NCBI GenBank assembly: GCA_003144275.1
Contig: NJBF01000015.1
Coordinates: forward strand, 17,715-81,714
Reading direction: 5' to 3'
Origin: Candidatus Heimdallarchaeota archaeon B3_Heim
Lineage (GTDB): Archaea > Asgardarchaeota > Heimdallarchaeia > Hodarchaeales > Hodarchaeaceae
Length of the DNA stretch: 64,000 bases
The notes under the pieces are model-generated. The model saw nothing but the letters and a program-made list of their open reading frames with translations. It made no database searches and was not told where the DNA came from. The translations under genes and the position numbers were made by a program. Position 1 is the stretch's first letter, and each line of letters begins with the position of its first letter. Shown here one piece after another: positions 25,719-34,562 of this stretch.

Positions 25719-27146
25719 ATGGAAATTAGGAATTTTCAAAGCCTTCTTGATTTACCTCCAGGTTCAAATGAGATTTTAGCACGAGAAATTCTTTTGCAGC
25801 TTCTCAAAATTGGGATAGAAGCCGTAAATCCCTTCGAAATAGTAACTAATAGTATTCAGTATGATTCGAACTCCCAGTCGCTCACAATCGCCAATTTAAA
25901 GCTGGATCTGACAAATAAGCAAGTTCGTGTGATTGGAACAGGGAAAGCTGTTGGACGTATGGCAGAAGCAGTCGAGGCGGTATTAGAGGGAGTTCCGCTA
26001 ACAGGCATTATTTGTGTTCCAAAAGGAGTAAAGAAATCTCTAAATCTTGGAAAAATTCAATGTTTGGAATCCACACATCCACTTCCCTCGGAAATAAACT
26101 TCGAAAACACACAGAAAACCATGAAATTTATTCAAGAAATTTCTCCAGACGATCTTGTTATTAGCTTAATAAGCGGGGGAGGATCTGCATTATGGTCCGC
26201 TCCCACACCACCAATAACGATGAACGACCTAAAAGCTCTTAATATGGCACTTCTCCATTCAGGGATGTCAATCCATGAAATTAATGTGATTAGAAAACAT
26301 ATATCACAAATTAAAGGTGGTAAGGTAGCTCAATTAATCCCGGCAATGTCTATAATCCTACTGCTTTCCGATGTGATTGGTGATCAAATTGAGAGTATTG
26401 CATCTGGTCCATTTTCTCCTGATACAAGCACATATAATGACGTAATCAATCTTTTGAATAAATACTTTTTATCAAAAAATGTTTTACCAAAGAGTGTATA
26501 TGAGGTACTAACTAAGGGGGTAATGGGCGTAATAGCTGAGACACCTAAACCAAAAAATCCCATTTTCTCACGATTCCATCATTTTGTAATTGGGTCGAAT
26601 ACAGTTGCTCGACAAGCTATATTCAATACCGCAAGTAAAGCGGGTTTAAAAGTAATTAATGATGAACGTTTAGTAGACGGAAATGCTCGGGAGGTAGGAG
26701 TGCAGATGGCAAAATTGGCACATAAAATTGGTAAAGGAAATTCTACTCCAGTATTGTACATCTCAGGGGGTGAACCTATTGTAAAAGTTAAAGGAAATGG
26801 GACTGGAGGAAGAAATCAAGAAGTAGTAGCAGCGTTTCTTAAGGAAATAAGTGCTAATGATCCTTCTCCTGATATTTCATTTGTATCTATTGGAACTGAT
26901 GGAATTGATGGAAATTCAGATTATGCAGGTGCTATTTGTGATAAATATTCACTGAAACTTTATAATAAGAGGAACCTTGATTTAGACCAATACCAGGAGA
27001 ATAATGATTTAACAAACTTTTTTTTACAGCTAGGAAAATGTTTGATCTTGTTGGGGCCAACAGGGACGAATGTGATGGATATCCATCTTTTACTTGTTAA
27101 CGGTACAAATTTAATAGATAATATTGGATTTTCTTCCGGAATTTAA
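25719..27146 (+). CDS. Glycerate 2-kinase (MOFRL family)
   Basis: A 475-residue type II glycerate kinase. The N-terminal nucleotide-binding part has VIGTGKAVGRMAEAVE near 71-86 and SGGGSALWSAP starting at 152. The C-terminal MOFRL domain has GTDGIDGNSDYAGA near residue 391. Archaeal members make 2-phosphoglycerate from D-glycerate, as in the non-phosphorylating Entner-Doudoroff path and in serine breakdown. It lies nine bases after HyuB. The pairing with a hydantoinase is not explained by a textbook pathway, and suggests that the HyuAB substrate yields glycerate or a related hydroxy acid. Confidence 0.9.
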   Translation: MEIRNFQSLLDLPPGSNEILAREILLQLLKIGIEAVNPFEIVTNSIQYDSNSQSLTIANLKLDLTNKQVRVIGTGKAVGRMAEAVEAVLEGVPLTGIICVPKGVKKSLNLGKIQCLESTHPLPSEINFENTQKTMKFIQEISPDDLVISLISGGGSALWSAPTPPITMNDLKALNMALLHSGMSIHEINVIRKHISQIKGGKVAQLIPAMSIILLLSDVIGDQIESIASGPFSPDTSTYNDVINLLNKYFLSKNVLPKSVYEVLTKGVMGVIAETPKPKNPIFSRFHHFVIGSNTVARQAIFNTASKAGLKVINDERLVDGNAREVGVQMAKLAHKIGKGNSTPVLYISGGEPIVKVKGNGTGGRNQEVVAAFLKEISANDPSPDISFVSIGTDGIDGNSDYAGAICDKYSLKLYNKRNLDLDQYQENNDLTNFFLQLGKCLILLGPTGTNVMDIHLLLVNGTNLIDNIGFSSGI

Positions 27147-27254
27147 CAATGTCCTCTTAGTCTTGAGGAATTAGTTATGTATTGTTTTTAAGTAATGATC
27201 GTTTTCATGTATTTGAAAGTCAACTTGTTAACTTCATACTCTTGCTGTGATTTG

Positions 27255-27971
27255 ATGGAGATAACAAATACAGGGATCCCAGGATTAGACGAACTTCTCG
27301 GAGGTGGAATACCTACAGGTTGGACAACGATTCTTTCTGGAGCTCCAGGGAGTGGAAAAACATGTTTATCTATCGGTTACCTTGTGGAAGGAATTAAAAA
27401 ATACAAAGAACCAGGTATATTTTGTAGTTTCAACGAATCACGCAAAGAATTATATCTGACACAGAAAGTGTTCGGTTACGATTTAGAGAAGTATGAAAAA
27501 TCTAGTAAATTGAAAATTCTGGATTTTTCCTATGGACGAGCCCTAGGTGAAGGGCAATTAGCACTACAGCAAACAAAAGTAGATCTCCCCGCATTAACGA
27601 AGAGTATTAAAGAATCTATAAACGAGATTGGAGCGAAACGCCTTGTCATTGACCCTCTTACAATTATTTCTCTCCTCTTCGACAATATTCGCGAAGTTCG
27701 CTATAATTTTCTACGTTTTTTTGATGTTATTCGACTCTTTGGAGTCACTTCTTTGGCTATTACTGAGAGTAATTCCTCAAAAGAATTTACAGTTGAGGAG
27801 TTTCTCGCAGCGGGAATCATTCGCTTGTATAATGAACGATTGGGTTCAAAACGTCAACGGGGTATCGAAATAGTTAAAATGAGAGGGATTAATCATAAAA
27901 GAGGACTTTTTCCTTTATCGATAACTAGTCAAGGAATTATCATTTCCCCAGAAGTTGAGATGTTGTCATAG
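27255..27971 (+). CDS. KaiC/RadA-like RecA-superfamily ATPase
   Basis: About 238 residues from the ATG at 27255, where the sequence begins MEITNTGIPGLDELLGGGIP, the usual KaiC opening. The Walker A motif GAPGSGKT lies near residues 28-35, and Walker B is the hydrophobic RLVIDPLTIISLL. A single KaiC domain without a fused partner is typical of archaeal signal or gene-regulatory ATPases and Rad55-like proteins. The frame is open to an ATG at 27195, but the extra residues are hydrophobic and cysteine-rich and precede the conserved beginning. It follows the hydantoinase operon after about 110 bases and may be independent. Confidence 0.85.
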   Translation: MEITNTGIPGLDELLGGGIPTGWTTILSGAPGSGKTCLSIGYLVEGIKKYKEPGIFCSFNESRKELYLTQKVFGYDLEKYEKSSKLKILDFSYGRALGEGQLALQQTKVDLPALTKSIKESINEIGAKRLVIDPLTIISLLFDNIREVRYNFLRFFDVIRLFGVTSLAITESNSSKEFTVEEFLAAGIIRLYNERLGSKRQRGIEIVKMRGINHKRGLFPLSITSQGIIISPEVEMLS

Positions 27972-28094
27972 GAGAAATCGAGTTTTCAATCCTTAATTAT
28001 ATAGAACTTTGTTTAACAGGTTTATTGAAACCTAATATAATTGTAAAGGCTATTATTATCCCTCCCCGAGTTTCAAGGGATTTAACTCTTGTTT

Positions 28095-28256
28095 TTATTC
28101 CTCCTTAGGTTTCGTAGGAATTTTTCCTTCCAACTTAGCCTTTGCTGCCTCAATTCCACCCCTAAAACCGTCTTCTTTCGTTTTTTTCAACAATTCTTTC
28201 TTTAAATCATCTGGCATTTTTTTTTCTTCTTCTGACAATGAAAGTCCTCCAATCAT
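28095..28256 (-). CDS. Small charged hypothetical protein
   Basis: A 53-residue Lys/Glu-rich, probably helical protein starting at the ATG at 28256, eight bases after a strong ribosome site aggaggggg. The open frame reaches 28334, but that part has no ribosome site. No family was recognised. It shares an upstream region with the divergent UvrC-like gene; the A/T box at 28333-28347 could serve both. Confidence 0.55.
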   Translation of the reverse strand: MIGGLSLSEEEKKMPDDLKKELLKKTKEDGFRGGIEAAKAKLEGKIPTKPKEE

Positions 28257-28332
28257 TTTTCCCCCTCCTAAACTAAAAAGGTTTTCGTTTTTAAATTTTC
28301 CGTGAGTGGAATAAATAAAGATTGAACCCGAC

Positions 28333-28347
28333 ATAAATATATATATA
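28333..28347. promoter_or_regulatory. Bidirectional TATA-like element
   Basis: The run ataaatatatatatag lies between two divergent genes, about 80 bases before the minus-strand start at 28256 and about 40 before the plus-strand start at 28383. Its near-palindromic form could serve transcription both ways. Confidence 0.35.
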
Positions 28348-28382
28348 GAGTATCAAAAAGAAAATAAACCTTATCTTGTAGT

Positions 28383-29459
28383 TTGGTGTATCCATTCTTG
28401 TTTATTCGAATCAGAACTCCATATGAAGATATCTCGTGCATTCCTTCTAGTCCTGGGATTTATCGATTTATTGATGCACAACAAGAAATTCTTTACATTG
28501 GTGCATCCAAAAATCTACAGAACAGAATTTCACAGTATTTTGGACGATCTAAGCTTTGGGAAAAAAAGTATTCACAAATTCAGAAGCAAACACAATATAT
28601 TGAATATCAAGAATTTGAAAATGAAGAGTCTGCTTTCGAAGCTGAAAGACTTCAGATTTGGACTAATAGTCCAAAATTGAACATTCGAAGTAATGGGATA
28701 CAATCATTCTCCTATCTTATATTCAGAAAAGAACCATATTTTCATCTTCTGTGTAGTTCTAACGATGAAATTTACAGATTTACTGAACATGATTGTGTTT
28801 ATCGAATCAATTTACACTCAAAAAAGCTGCAAGAATTGATTGATCAAATTCGTAAAAATTTGAAACTATGTACCTCATCCAATGAAAATTCTTGTTGGGA
28901 ATATCAATTAAACTTATGTTATCGTAATTGTCTCCAGTCAAATAAACTAGCGATTGAGAAGGGGCTTAATAATATTTCTAAGTTAATCAATACCCTGACT
29001 TCAAATGATCTTACTCTTTTGAATGAATGGAATACACAAATCGATAGATTTGTTGAAAAGATGCAATTTGAAGAAGCTTTGAAATTACACATTTCTCTAC
29101 AAGCTCTGGAACTCCTACGTCGAGGTTTTGCAGGAATTGGTTTTCCTCTTGATCAAAATCGGTTTATATTCACCTTCCCCAGGGATAATCAGAATGAAAT
29201 ACAAACTACAATTTATTCGTACCGTGATGGGAGATTAGTTTCCGAGGAACACCAGAATCGGCCTTTGACTAAAGATTTATCACTCGAAGTATTCATCTTA
29301 TATTTTCTGCAGGAATATTATCAAAAAAATACAATCCTAACGAAAAAAGTTACAATTAACGTTCAGTTAACTACTAAAAATCAGCTCCGGTTCAGAAAGT
29401 GGATGAGAAGGTATTTCCATCAACCTATTCGGTTAGAAATTAGTAACGAAAAAAGGTGA
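28383..29459 (+). CDS. UvrC/Cho-like GIY-YIG endonuclease lacking the second nuclease half
   Basis: A 358-residue protein equal to the N-terminal half of excinuclease UvrC. The GIY-YIG domain has PGIYRF at 24-29, YIG at 38-40 and the likely catalytic E88. Four cysteines, C163, C171, C179 and C183 (C-x7-C-x7-C-x3-C), match the UvrC iron-sulfur ligands. A UVR-like motif (QFEEALKLHISLQALE) is at 228-243, and a linker (SYRDGRLVSEE) resembles the region before the UvrC RNase H-like domain. It then stops, so the 5'-cutting domain and helix-hairpin-helix tail are missing. This would leave a 3'-incision-only enzyme, like Cho. The start is TTG, or GTG three bases later. Confidence 0.75.
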   Translation: MVYPFLFIRIRTPYEDISCIPSSPGIYRFIDAQQEILYIGASKNLQNRISQYFGRSKLWEKKYSQIQKQTQYIEYQEFENEESAFEAERLQIWTNSPKLNIRSNGIQSFSYLIFRKEPYFHLLCSSNDEIYRFTEHDCVYRINLHSKKLQELIDQIRKNLKLCTSSNENSCWEYQLNLCYRNCLQSNKLAIEKGLNNISKLINTLTSNDLTLLNEWNTQIDRFVEKMQFEEALKLHISLQALELLRRGFAGIGFPLDQNRFIFTFPRDNQNEIQTTIYSYRDGRLVSEEHQNRPLTKDLSLEVFILYFLQEYYQKNTILTKKVTINVQLTTKNQLRFRKWMRRYFHQPIRLEISNEKR

Positions 29460-29476
29460 TTGTGATTGCTTTCGGG

Positions 29477-30196
29477 TCAAATCACAGTATAAAATATTCT
29501 TTCACGAAATTTCCCTTTATTCTTAGTGCTTATTAGTGAGACTTTACCAATTTCTGATGTGTTCTTTACATGGGTTCCAGCACAAGCTGCAAAATCGTAA
29601 TCTCCAATAGAAACAATTCGAATAGATTTAATCGATTTAGGTACCATTTCGAGATATTTAGTCTGGTATTTTTTCTCTCGAAGATAGGAAAAAGCTTCCT
29701 CCCTTGGTAATGCCTTTATAGATACAGGCAATTTCTTCGCCAAGATCATGTTGATTTTTTTTGTAATCGTTCCTAATTCTTCTAGCGGTATTTTCCTTAA
29801 CGGTTGAAAATCTAACCTGCTCTTCTCATATTTCAGCTGGGTACTGACAGTTTCGGCTTGATAGTTGACCTGAAAGTAACGACTGATTACATGTTGAGCT
29901 GAATGACTCCGCATCAGTCTATAGCGGTAGTTCCAATCTAATTTTCCTTCTACCTTTGAACCCACTGGGAAATCTTGAGTATCAGTTTCGTGAATCACCA
30001 ATTCTTGATGTATTCGGGTGTTATTTACCTTAATGGGCTGGTCTTTGATAATCAGACTTCCTCTATCCCCTGGTTGGCCTCCTCCTTCAGGATAAAAACA
30101 TGTTTCTTTTAATACAATTCCTTTGGAAGTATTTTTCACTAGGGTTGAATTAAAATCTTTTATATAATTATCTGTTTCGTAAATCCGCTTGGTCAT
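29477..30196 (-). CDS. alaX: Alanyl-tRNA editing protein AlaX
   Basis: A 239-residue trans-editing enzyme that removes serine or glycine wrongly loaded on tRNA(Ala). The zinc site is H98 and H102 (HSAQH) plus C205 and H209 (CAGTH). The substrate-side PEGGGQPGDRG loop is near residues 36-46, inside an N-terminal beta-barrel related to AlaRS; this two-part form with its length fits the AlaX-M class. The ATG at 30196 follows AGGAGAT by six bases. Converges on the UvrC-like gene, leaving 17 bases between stops. Confidence 0.9.
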   Translation of the reverse strand: MTKRIYETDNYIKDFNSTLVKNTSKGIVLKETCFYPEGGGQPGDRGSLIIKDQPIKVNNTRIHQELVIHETDTQDFPVGSKVEGKLDWNYRYRLMRSHSAQHVISRYFQVNYQAETVSTQLKYEKSRLDFQPLRKIPLEELGTITKKINMILAKKLPVSIKALPREEAFSYLREKKYQTKYLEMVPKSIKSIRIVSIGDYDFAACAGTHVKNTSEIGKVSLISTKNKGKFRERIFYTVI

Positions 30197-30284
30197 GCTG
30201 TATCTCCTTATTTATGCTTTGAATATTAGCAAAAAAAGAAAATTCTATTTTTTTTAGCCGTATGATTAGTATTTGGTTGAAAAA

Positions 30285-30650
30285 TTACTCAGTTATATCG
30301 AGAAAATTATCAAGTCGGATTGTTCGCCTATATTGTTTAATTTTATTCGCTACAGTGTTGGCTGCTATCCTTTCACGCTGTTTTAAGGGTGTTTCTGGAA
30401 TTTCAAGTCTGAGATGCATAAGTTCAGTTCGATACCATTCGGCTATTTGTTTTTCGCCAGGATCAGGTTTACTTTGCCTTTTTTCCATGATATTGCTAAC
30501 TCGGGATCGTAAATATTTTTCTGTTAGTTTCTCTTGATTTTTTTTCGATTCGTGTGGGTGAGCTAGTCTGATTTGCTCCTCGGCATCCTGCCACCACTTA
30601 ACCATTTTCTTAGGGTCCAGTTTGACTTGTTTATACCCATCTCTAGGCAT
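30285..30650 (-). CDS. Hypothetical basic protein
   Basis: A 121-residue, Lys/Arg/Glu/Gln-rich, probably all-helical protein (KKMVKWWQDAEEQIRLAHP, IPETPLKQRERIAANTV). High positive charge suggests nucleic-acid binding, but no family was recognised. An overlapping plus-strand frame at 30262-30537 has a poorer composition and is taken as a shadow. No ribosome site is evident, so the ATG at 30650 rests on length only. Confidence 0.55.
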   Translation of the reverse strand: MPRDGYKQVKLDPKKMVKWWQDAEEQIRLAHPHESKKNQEKLTEKYLRSRVSNIMEKRQSKPDPGEKQIAEWYRTELMHLRLEIPETPLKQRERIAANTVANKIKQYRRTIRLDNFLDITE

Positions 30651-30753
30651 TTGAACACTTCACAGTCGAATTATTAGTAAGGGACTAAATTCTTACCTTC
30701 AATCAAGAATGTTCCTCCAGCCTTTTATTAATTTCATTTTAGAATGATATTGG

Positions 30754-31725
30754 CTAGTTAATGAGTAAAATACCAATTATACCAAATGTGTAGACAAATT
30801 TTCTTCTTACCCACGCTGAATGCTTACGAATTGCGTCGAAATTATCTTTCAGTATCGAAGATCGGTATAAATACAGAATTATTAGCAGAACGGAAACTAA
30901 GATGGAAATCCAAATAACAAGATCGGGGAGAAGATCCTGTAATGAATCATTCAGGATCAAATAGAAGGTCATCAATGCTAGCATACTACAAATAAGTCCT
31001 CGAAGTAATAGGGTACTATTCTTCTTTCCTAGGATCACGGAGGTCGTTCGTTGTTTTCCTTTTTGATCAATATTAAAATCAATTAATTGAGAATTAAATT
31101 GTATCCAAATACCATCGAGTATTGATAATGAGATGAAAACTAGAAAAAGGGGCTGTTGGATGAGATATTCAAATGGGGATATGACTAACCCTCCCAATAG
31201 GAAGAATAAACCAGAAGCATACAATCCATGAGTAATTAAGTCAAGATATACCCGTTCTTTAAAACGGATAGGAGGAGCGCTATAAAAATGACCAATTAAT
31301 AACGTAATGGATACAAGAATAATAGTTTCAATACCTAGAATTAAACTGAATGACAAACTAATTACCACAGGAGTCAGGAGCATAATCTTAGCAAGATACG
31401 GTTTTTTCTTGATGTTAGAGCTGCAAAAATAGTTACGCGCTCCTTTGTTCTCATCAAGTAAATCATAAGGTGCATCAAAATAGTCGTTTATCATCCAGAT
31501 ATAGGGAAGTAAACAAATAGAAACTATTAGTGCTGCAATAATCCTTATCCAGCTTTCCAAAATTATTGATAGATCCCAATGTAAAATCGCCAACTCTGTG
31601 AATAAACCGAACAACATGAATGGAAGTCCAAATAAAACACCGATTAAGAGCCGATTTTTAATTATAAAAACTAGAATTGTCTCGAACCGTTTTCCTTCGA
31701 CATCACTTAGCTCAATAGTTGGCAT
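30754..31725 (-). CDS. UbiA-family prenyltransferase
   Basis: A 323-residue polytopic membrane protein with about eight or nine helices. The first Asp-rich motif is INDYFDAPYD and the second DFNIDQKGKQRTTS, both in the UbiA pattern. Members include archaeal lipid synthases (digeranylgeranylglyceryl phosphate synthase), quinone and heme enzymes; the sequence does not decide among them. The ATG at 31725 lies about 30 bases after a TATA-like run on its own strand (31752-31762), suggesting a leaderless or nearly leaderless mRNA. It is a second UbiA enzyme in this window, besides the MenA-like one at 20990-21949. Confidence 0.82.
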   Translation of the reverse strand: MPTIELSDVEGKRFETILVFIIKNRLLIGVLFGLPFMLFGLFTELAILHWDLSIILESWIRIIAALIVSICLLPYIWMINDYFDAPYDLLDENKGARNYFCSSNIKKKPYLAKIMLLTPVVISLSFSLILGIETIILVSITLLIGHFYSAPPIRFKERVYLDLITHGLYASGLFFLLGGLVISPFEYLIQQPLFLVFISLSILDGIWIQFNSQLIDFNIDQKGKQRTTSVILGKKNSTLLLRGLICSMLALMTFYLILNDSLQDLLPDLVIWISILVSVLLIILYLYRSSILKDNFDAIRKHSAWVRRKFVYTFGIIGILLIN

Positions 31726-31931
31726 CTCTCAATCCTTCAGTATTACAATGGAAAATAAATATCAGTCTTTTCTTCCAGATACTTATCGATCAATTATTAC
31801 GATTGTTCCAGCTACAGAACTTAATAAGGAATTCAGTTTAAAAAAAAAGAGGATCCAGAAAATTTATCAATCAAAAGGCTAAATCAGAAATACTCGACAG
31901 AGTTCAACTAAAGAGGGTGATATAGGTCATC

Positions 31932-33092
31932 ATGACATACGAAGATGAAGATTGGAAAAGAAGTCAAGCTAAATTCGTCGATGTTACACAAGAGACAGAG
32001 AGATTAAAAGAACTCGATCATTTTTGGATAGAAATTGAAAAAGAAGTAAGTGAATGGCGATTATGGCGTTTCGCTTATCTTGATACCGATTTAACCGAAA
32101 TTTATCTTCCAGATCTCACTCATGCGCGATTCAATGAGCCTATATTACTTATCCATGGTTTTAATTCGAAACACACAATTTTCAATTGGTTCGCCAGAGA
32201 ATTGTGGAGATACGGTTTTCGTTACATATTTGCACTTGACATGTCAGATCTAATCGATCTAGATAATGCCAGTGCCAATCTTGCAAAGAATGTTAAGATA
32301 ATCAAAGAAATTACAAATGCCCATAAGATTTCAGTACTCGCTCACGCTTCTGGGGGGGTGCTAACACGATATTATACAAAATTTCAGAATGGAGCGGCCC
32401 AAATTAGGGTCTTGGCAATGATTAGCAGTCCTCATGATAAGACACAATACCTTAATTTACTCCAGAATAAAATTAACGCAACAAAAGAGGAGCTAGAACA
32501 AGCTATAGACTATTTTGAAGATATTAATTCAACAATTAGTGAAAAAGAACTATACTTTCTCACTCAAATTAATATTGGGGGATCAATATGGTCAACAAGC
32601 AAAAACGGGAGTACTGTAAGATTTATCCCCTTACCCAACGCAGTAAATATCTCTGTTGGAGAAACACATTTGCGGTTACATAGACATAAAATTGTGTTTC
32701 GGCTGGTTCGACCGTTCCTTATTCCACAAATAGCGATATTAAAGATCCGTCTTCTCACACTTGTCAACTTACAATCACCAGTATCACTCTGGATTCATTC
32801 TCAAGGCCATTTAACTCAACAATACCCACGTCAAGGATTCATTGCACCTAATCAAAAAATTGCAATCCCTGAAAATCCAATGATAATTTATACGAATCAG
32901 GTCAAGTTAGATCTGGAGGGGTCTCAAAAATTAGTTATTCATGCATTTGAAAATGTACGTTTACAACAAAAGAAAATCGGGAGACTTGAAGTACCGATAA
33001 AAATAGATAGACTTCCACGTGTAGAATATCTTTCATTAGTTGGAGAAGAGGGTCAACGGATCGATTTTGCCTTATATGCCTACATTCCATGA
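31932..33092 (+). CDS. Alpha/beta-hydrolase (lipase-like) with C-terminal beta domain
   Basis: A 386-residue protein. Residues about 70-190 are an alpha/beta-hydrolase: the oxyanion loop is LLIHGFNSKH and the nucleophile elbow is LAHASGG, where the first Gly of GxSxG is Ala, as in some lipases. SSPHD follows. Residues about 250-386 are mostly strands and have no clear family. Substrate unknown. Its stop overlaps the listed ATG of the sirtuin gene, which argues for one transcript and a possible joint role in deacylation. Confidence 0.72.
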   Translation: MTYEDEDWKRSQAKFVDVTQETERLKELDHFWIEIEKEVSEWRLWRFAYLDTDLTEIYLPDLTHARFNEPILLIHGFNSKHTIFNWFARELWRYGFRYIFALDMSDLIDLDNASANLAKNVKIIKEITNAHKISVLAHASGGVLTRYYTKFQNGAAQIRVLAMISSPHDKTQYLNLLQNKINATKEELEQAIDYFEDINSTISEKELYFLTQINIGGSIWSTSKNGSTVRFIPLPNAVNISVGETHLRLHRHKIVFRLVRPFLIPQIAILKIRLLTLVNLQSPVSLWIHSQGHLTQQYPRQGFIAPNQKIAIPENPMIIYTNQVKLDLEGSQKLVIHAFENVRLQQKKIGRLEVPIKIDRLPRVEYLSLVGEEGQRIDFALYAYIP

Positions 33093-33103
33093 GGATTAAG
33101 ATA

Positions 33104-33862
33104 ATGAAATTATATAAGCAGGCTGCAAATCTAATAAAGAGTAAATCCAAAATTGTCGCTTTTACGGGTGCAGGAATAAGCGTAGAGTCCGGTATCCCTG
33201 ATTTTCGAAGTCCAGGAGGATTATGGGAAAAATATAATCCTACTGAGTATGCAGAATATTCCGCGTTTTTAAAATGGCCTGAAAAGTTTTGGACGATGCA
33301 TTCTGAACTTGCTGAGCTTGTCTCATCGGCAGAACCGAACCCAGCTCATTTAGCGTTAGCCACACTTGAGAATTTAGGAAAACTTAAAGCCGTCATTACT
33401 CAAAATATTGATTTCTTGCATCAACGTGCAGGTAACTCCCGTGTTCTTGAATTACATGGGACAGGAGAAACTGCATCATGTTTAAGTTGCCAAAAACAAT
33501 TTGATCGCGTAATGGTTGAAGAACTTCTTAAAAAAGTCCAAGTTCCGCGGTGTCCAGATTGCGAGGGGCTAATAAAACCCAATGTAGTATTGTTTAGTGA
33601 ACCTCTTCCTGCAAATGTTTTTGAAGAAGCCAAGCAAGCGCTGCTAGAATCCGATTTATTAATAGTCATTGGAACCAGTTTAAGCGTATTTCCAGCAGCC
33701 GCTTTACCTTCTCTGGTGAGTTTTAATAATACTCCAGTAATCATTATCAATGAGGAACCGACGTCATTAGATTCATCAGCAAGTATTGTAATTAATGGAA
33801 AATCAGGAGAAATTTTCCCTCAAATAATTAAAGCCATGAATACAGATGAGGAGACTAATTGA
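33104..33862 (+). CDS. Sirtuin, NAD-dependent protein deacylase
   Basis: About 252 residues, the length of a single-domain sirtuin. Conserved blocks are GAGISVESGIPDFRSPGG (NAD site), TQNIDFLHQRAG, the catalytic His in LELHGTG, and a zinc site of CLSC and CPDC. VVLFSEPLP and GTSLSVFPAA complete the fold. The start is taken at the ATG at 33104, eight bases after GAGGA, which gives the usual MKLYKQAANLIKSKSKIV beginning; the upstream ATG at 33089 overlaps the previous stop. It could remove acetyl groups from chromatin or metabolic proteins. Converges with, and overlaps by eight bases, the next gene. Confidence 0.92.
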   Translation: MKLYKQAANLIKSKSKIVAFTGAGISVESGIPDFRSPGGLWEKYNPTEYAEYSAFLKWPEKFWTMHSELAELVSSAEPNPAHLALATLENLGKLKAVITQNIDFLHQRAGNSRVLELHGTGETASCLSCQKQFDRVMVEELLKKVQVPRCPDCEGLIKPNVVLFSEPLPANVFEEAKQALLESDLLIVIGTSLSVFPAAALPSLVSFNNTPVIIINEEPTSLDSSASIVINGKSGEIFPQIIKAMNTDEETN

Positions 33863-34352
33863 TAGATTTCTGCATAAGGATTGCATGTTCTTTACGTGAG
33901 TAATAATTCTTTAATTTTTTAACCTCAGTATATCCATGTTTTCGATAAAAATTGATTGCTTTATGATTTTCAAAGTGAACCTGTAATTCAAGGGTTTGGA
34001 CAGAGTAGTGATCAACAAAATTCTGCTCAAATGCTTGGAGTAACCGTTGACCAATTTGATGTTGTTGATATCTCGGATCCACTTCAATTGTAACTATTCT
34101 CCCTAGCAATTCTTTTTTATCTTCATACTCTCCAACAATAAATCCTACAATTTTGTTTTGGGGCTTTAAAACCGCAGTTAGTGCTAAATGGGGTGAAGAA
34201 GTATTTATTATTCTCACAATTAGAGAAGGACCATAACGCATTTTTGGTGAAAAAACTAATTTTTCTAATTCATTAATTTTTTCAACATCAGAGATTTTGC
34301 TCGGCCTAATTACAACCTTAACTATATCGGTGTCATTGTCAGGAATTGTCAG
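33855..34352 (-). CDS. GNAT-family N-acetyltransferase, RimI-like (non-standard start)
   Basis: From the first ATG (34241) the protein has 128 residues with VTIEVDPRYQQHQIGQRLL (acetyl-CoA loop) and FENHKAINFYRKHGYTEV (last helix and strand). The same frame, however, stays open for 39 more codons upstream, and these read VVIRPSKISDVEKINELEK, a standard GNAT beginning. There is no ATG, GTG or TTG in that stretch; the CTG at 34352 is one possible start, or a small indel is hiding a better one. RimI-type enzymes acetylate protein N termini. The stop overlaps the convergent sirtuin gene by eight bases. Confidence 0.75.
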   Translation of the reverse strand: MTIPDNDTDIVKVVIRPSKISDVEKINELEKLVFSPKMRYGPSLIVRIINTSSPHLALTAVLKPQNKIVGFIVGEYEDKKELLGRIVTIEVDPRYQQHQIGQRLLQAFEQNFVDHYSVQTLELQVHFENHKAINFYRKHGYTEVKKLKNYYSRKEHAILMQKSIN

Positions 34353-34562
34353 GTCTGATCACAGTAATTTTGATTTATGATAGTTTTTTGCTCGACGGGA
34401 GAATAATGCAATTCATTGATTAATAATCCAGTGAAAATGAAGAATTTATACGGAAAATTTTAACCTATTGTTCTATAAAAAAACGTTTCTTTTTCATATT
34501 AAAGAGATTTTAGTCAAATATCTAGGGAGACTTGGTTTATTTTCGAATATTGTTTAGACTAA

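Noticed and set aside
30262..30537. Plus-strand ORF opposite the basic protein at 30285-30650
   Set aside because: Ser/Ile/Cys-rich composition typical of an antisense shadow; the minus-strand frame is longer and more protein-like.
31598..31882. Plus-strand ORF across the UbiA gene start, with an inner 44-residue part from 31748
   Set aside because: Overlaps the start and TATA-like box of the UbiA gene and lacks a ribosome site; no recognisable family.
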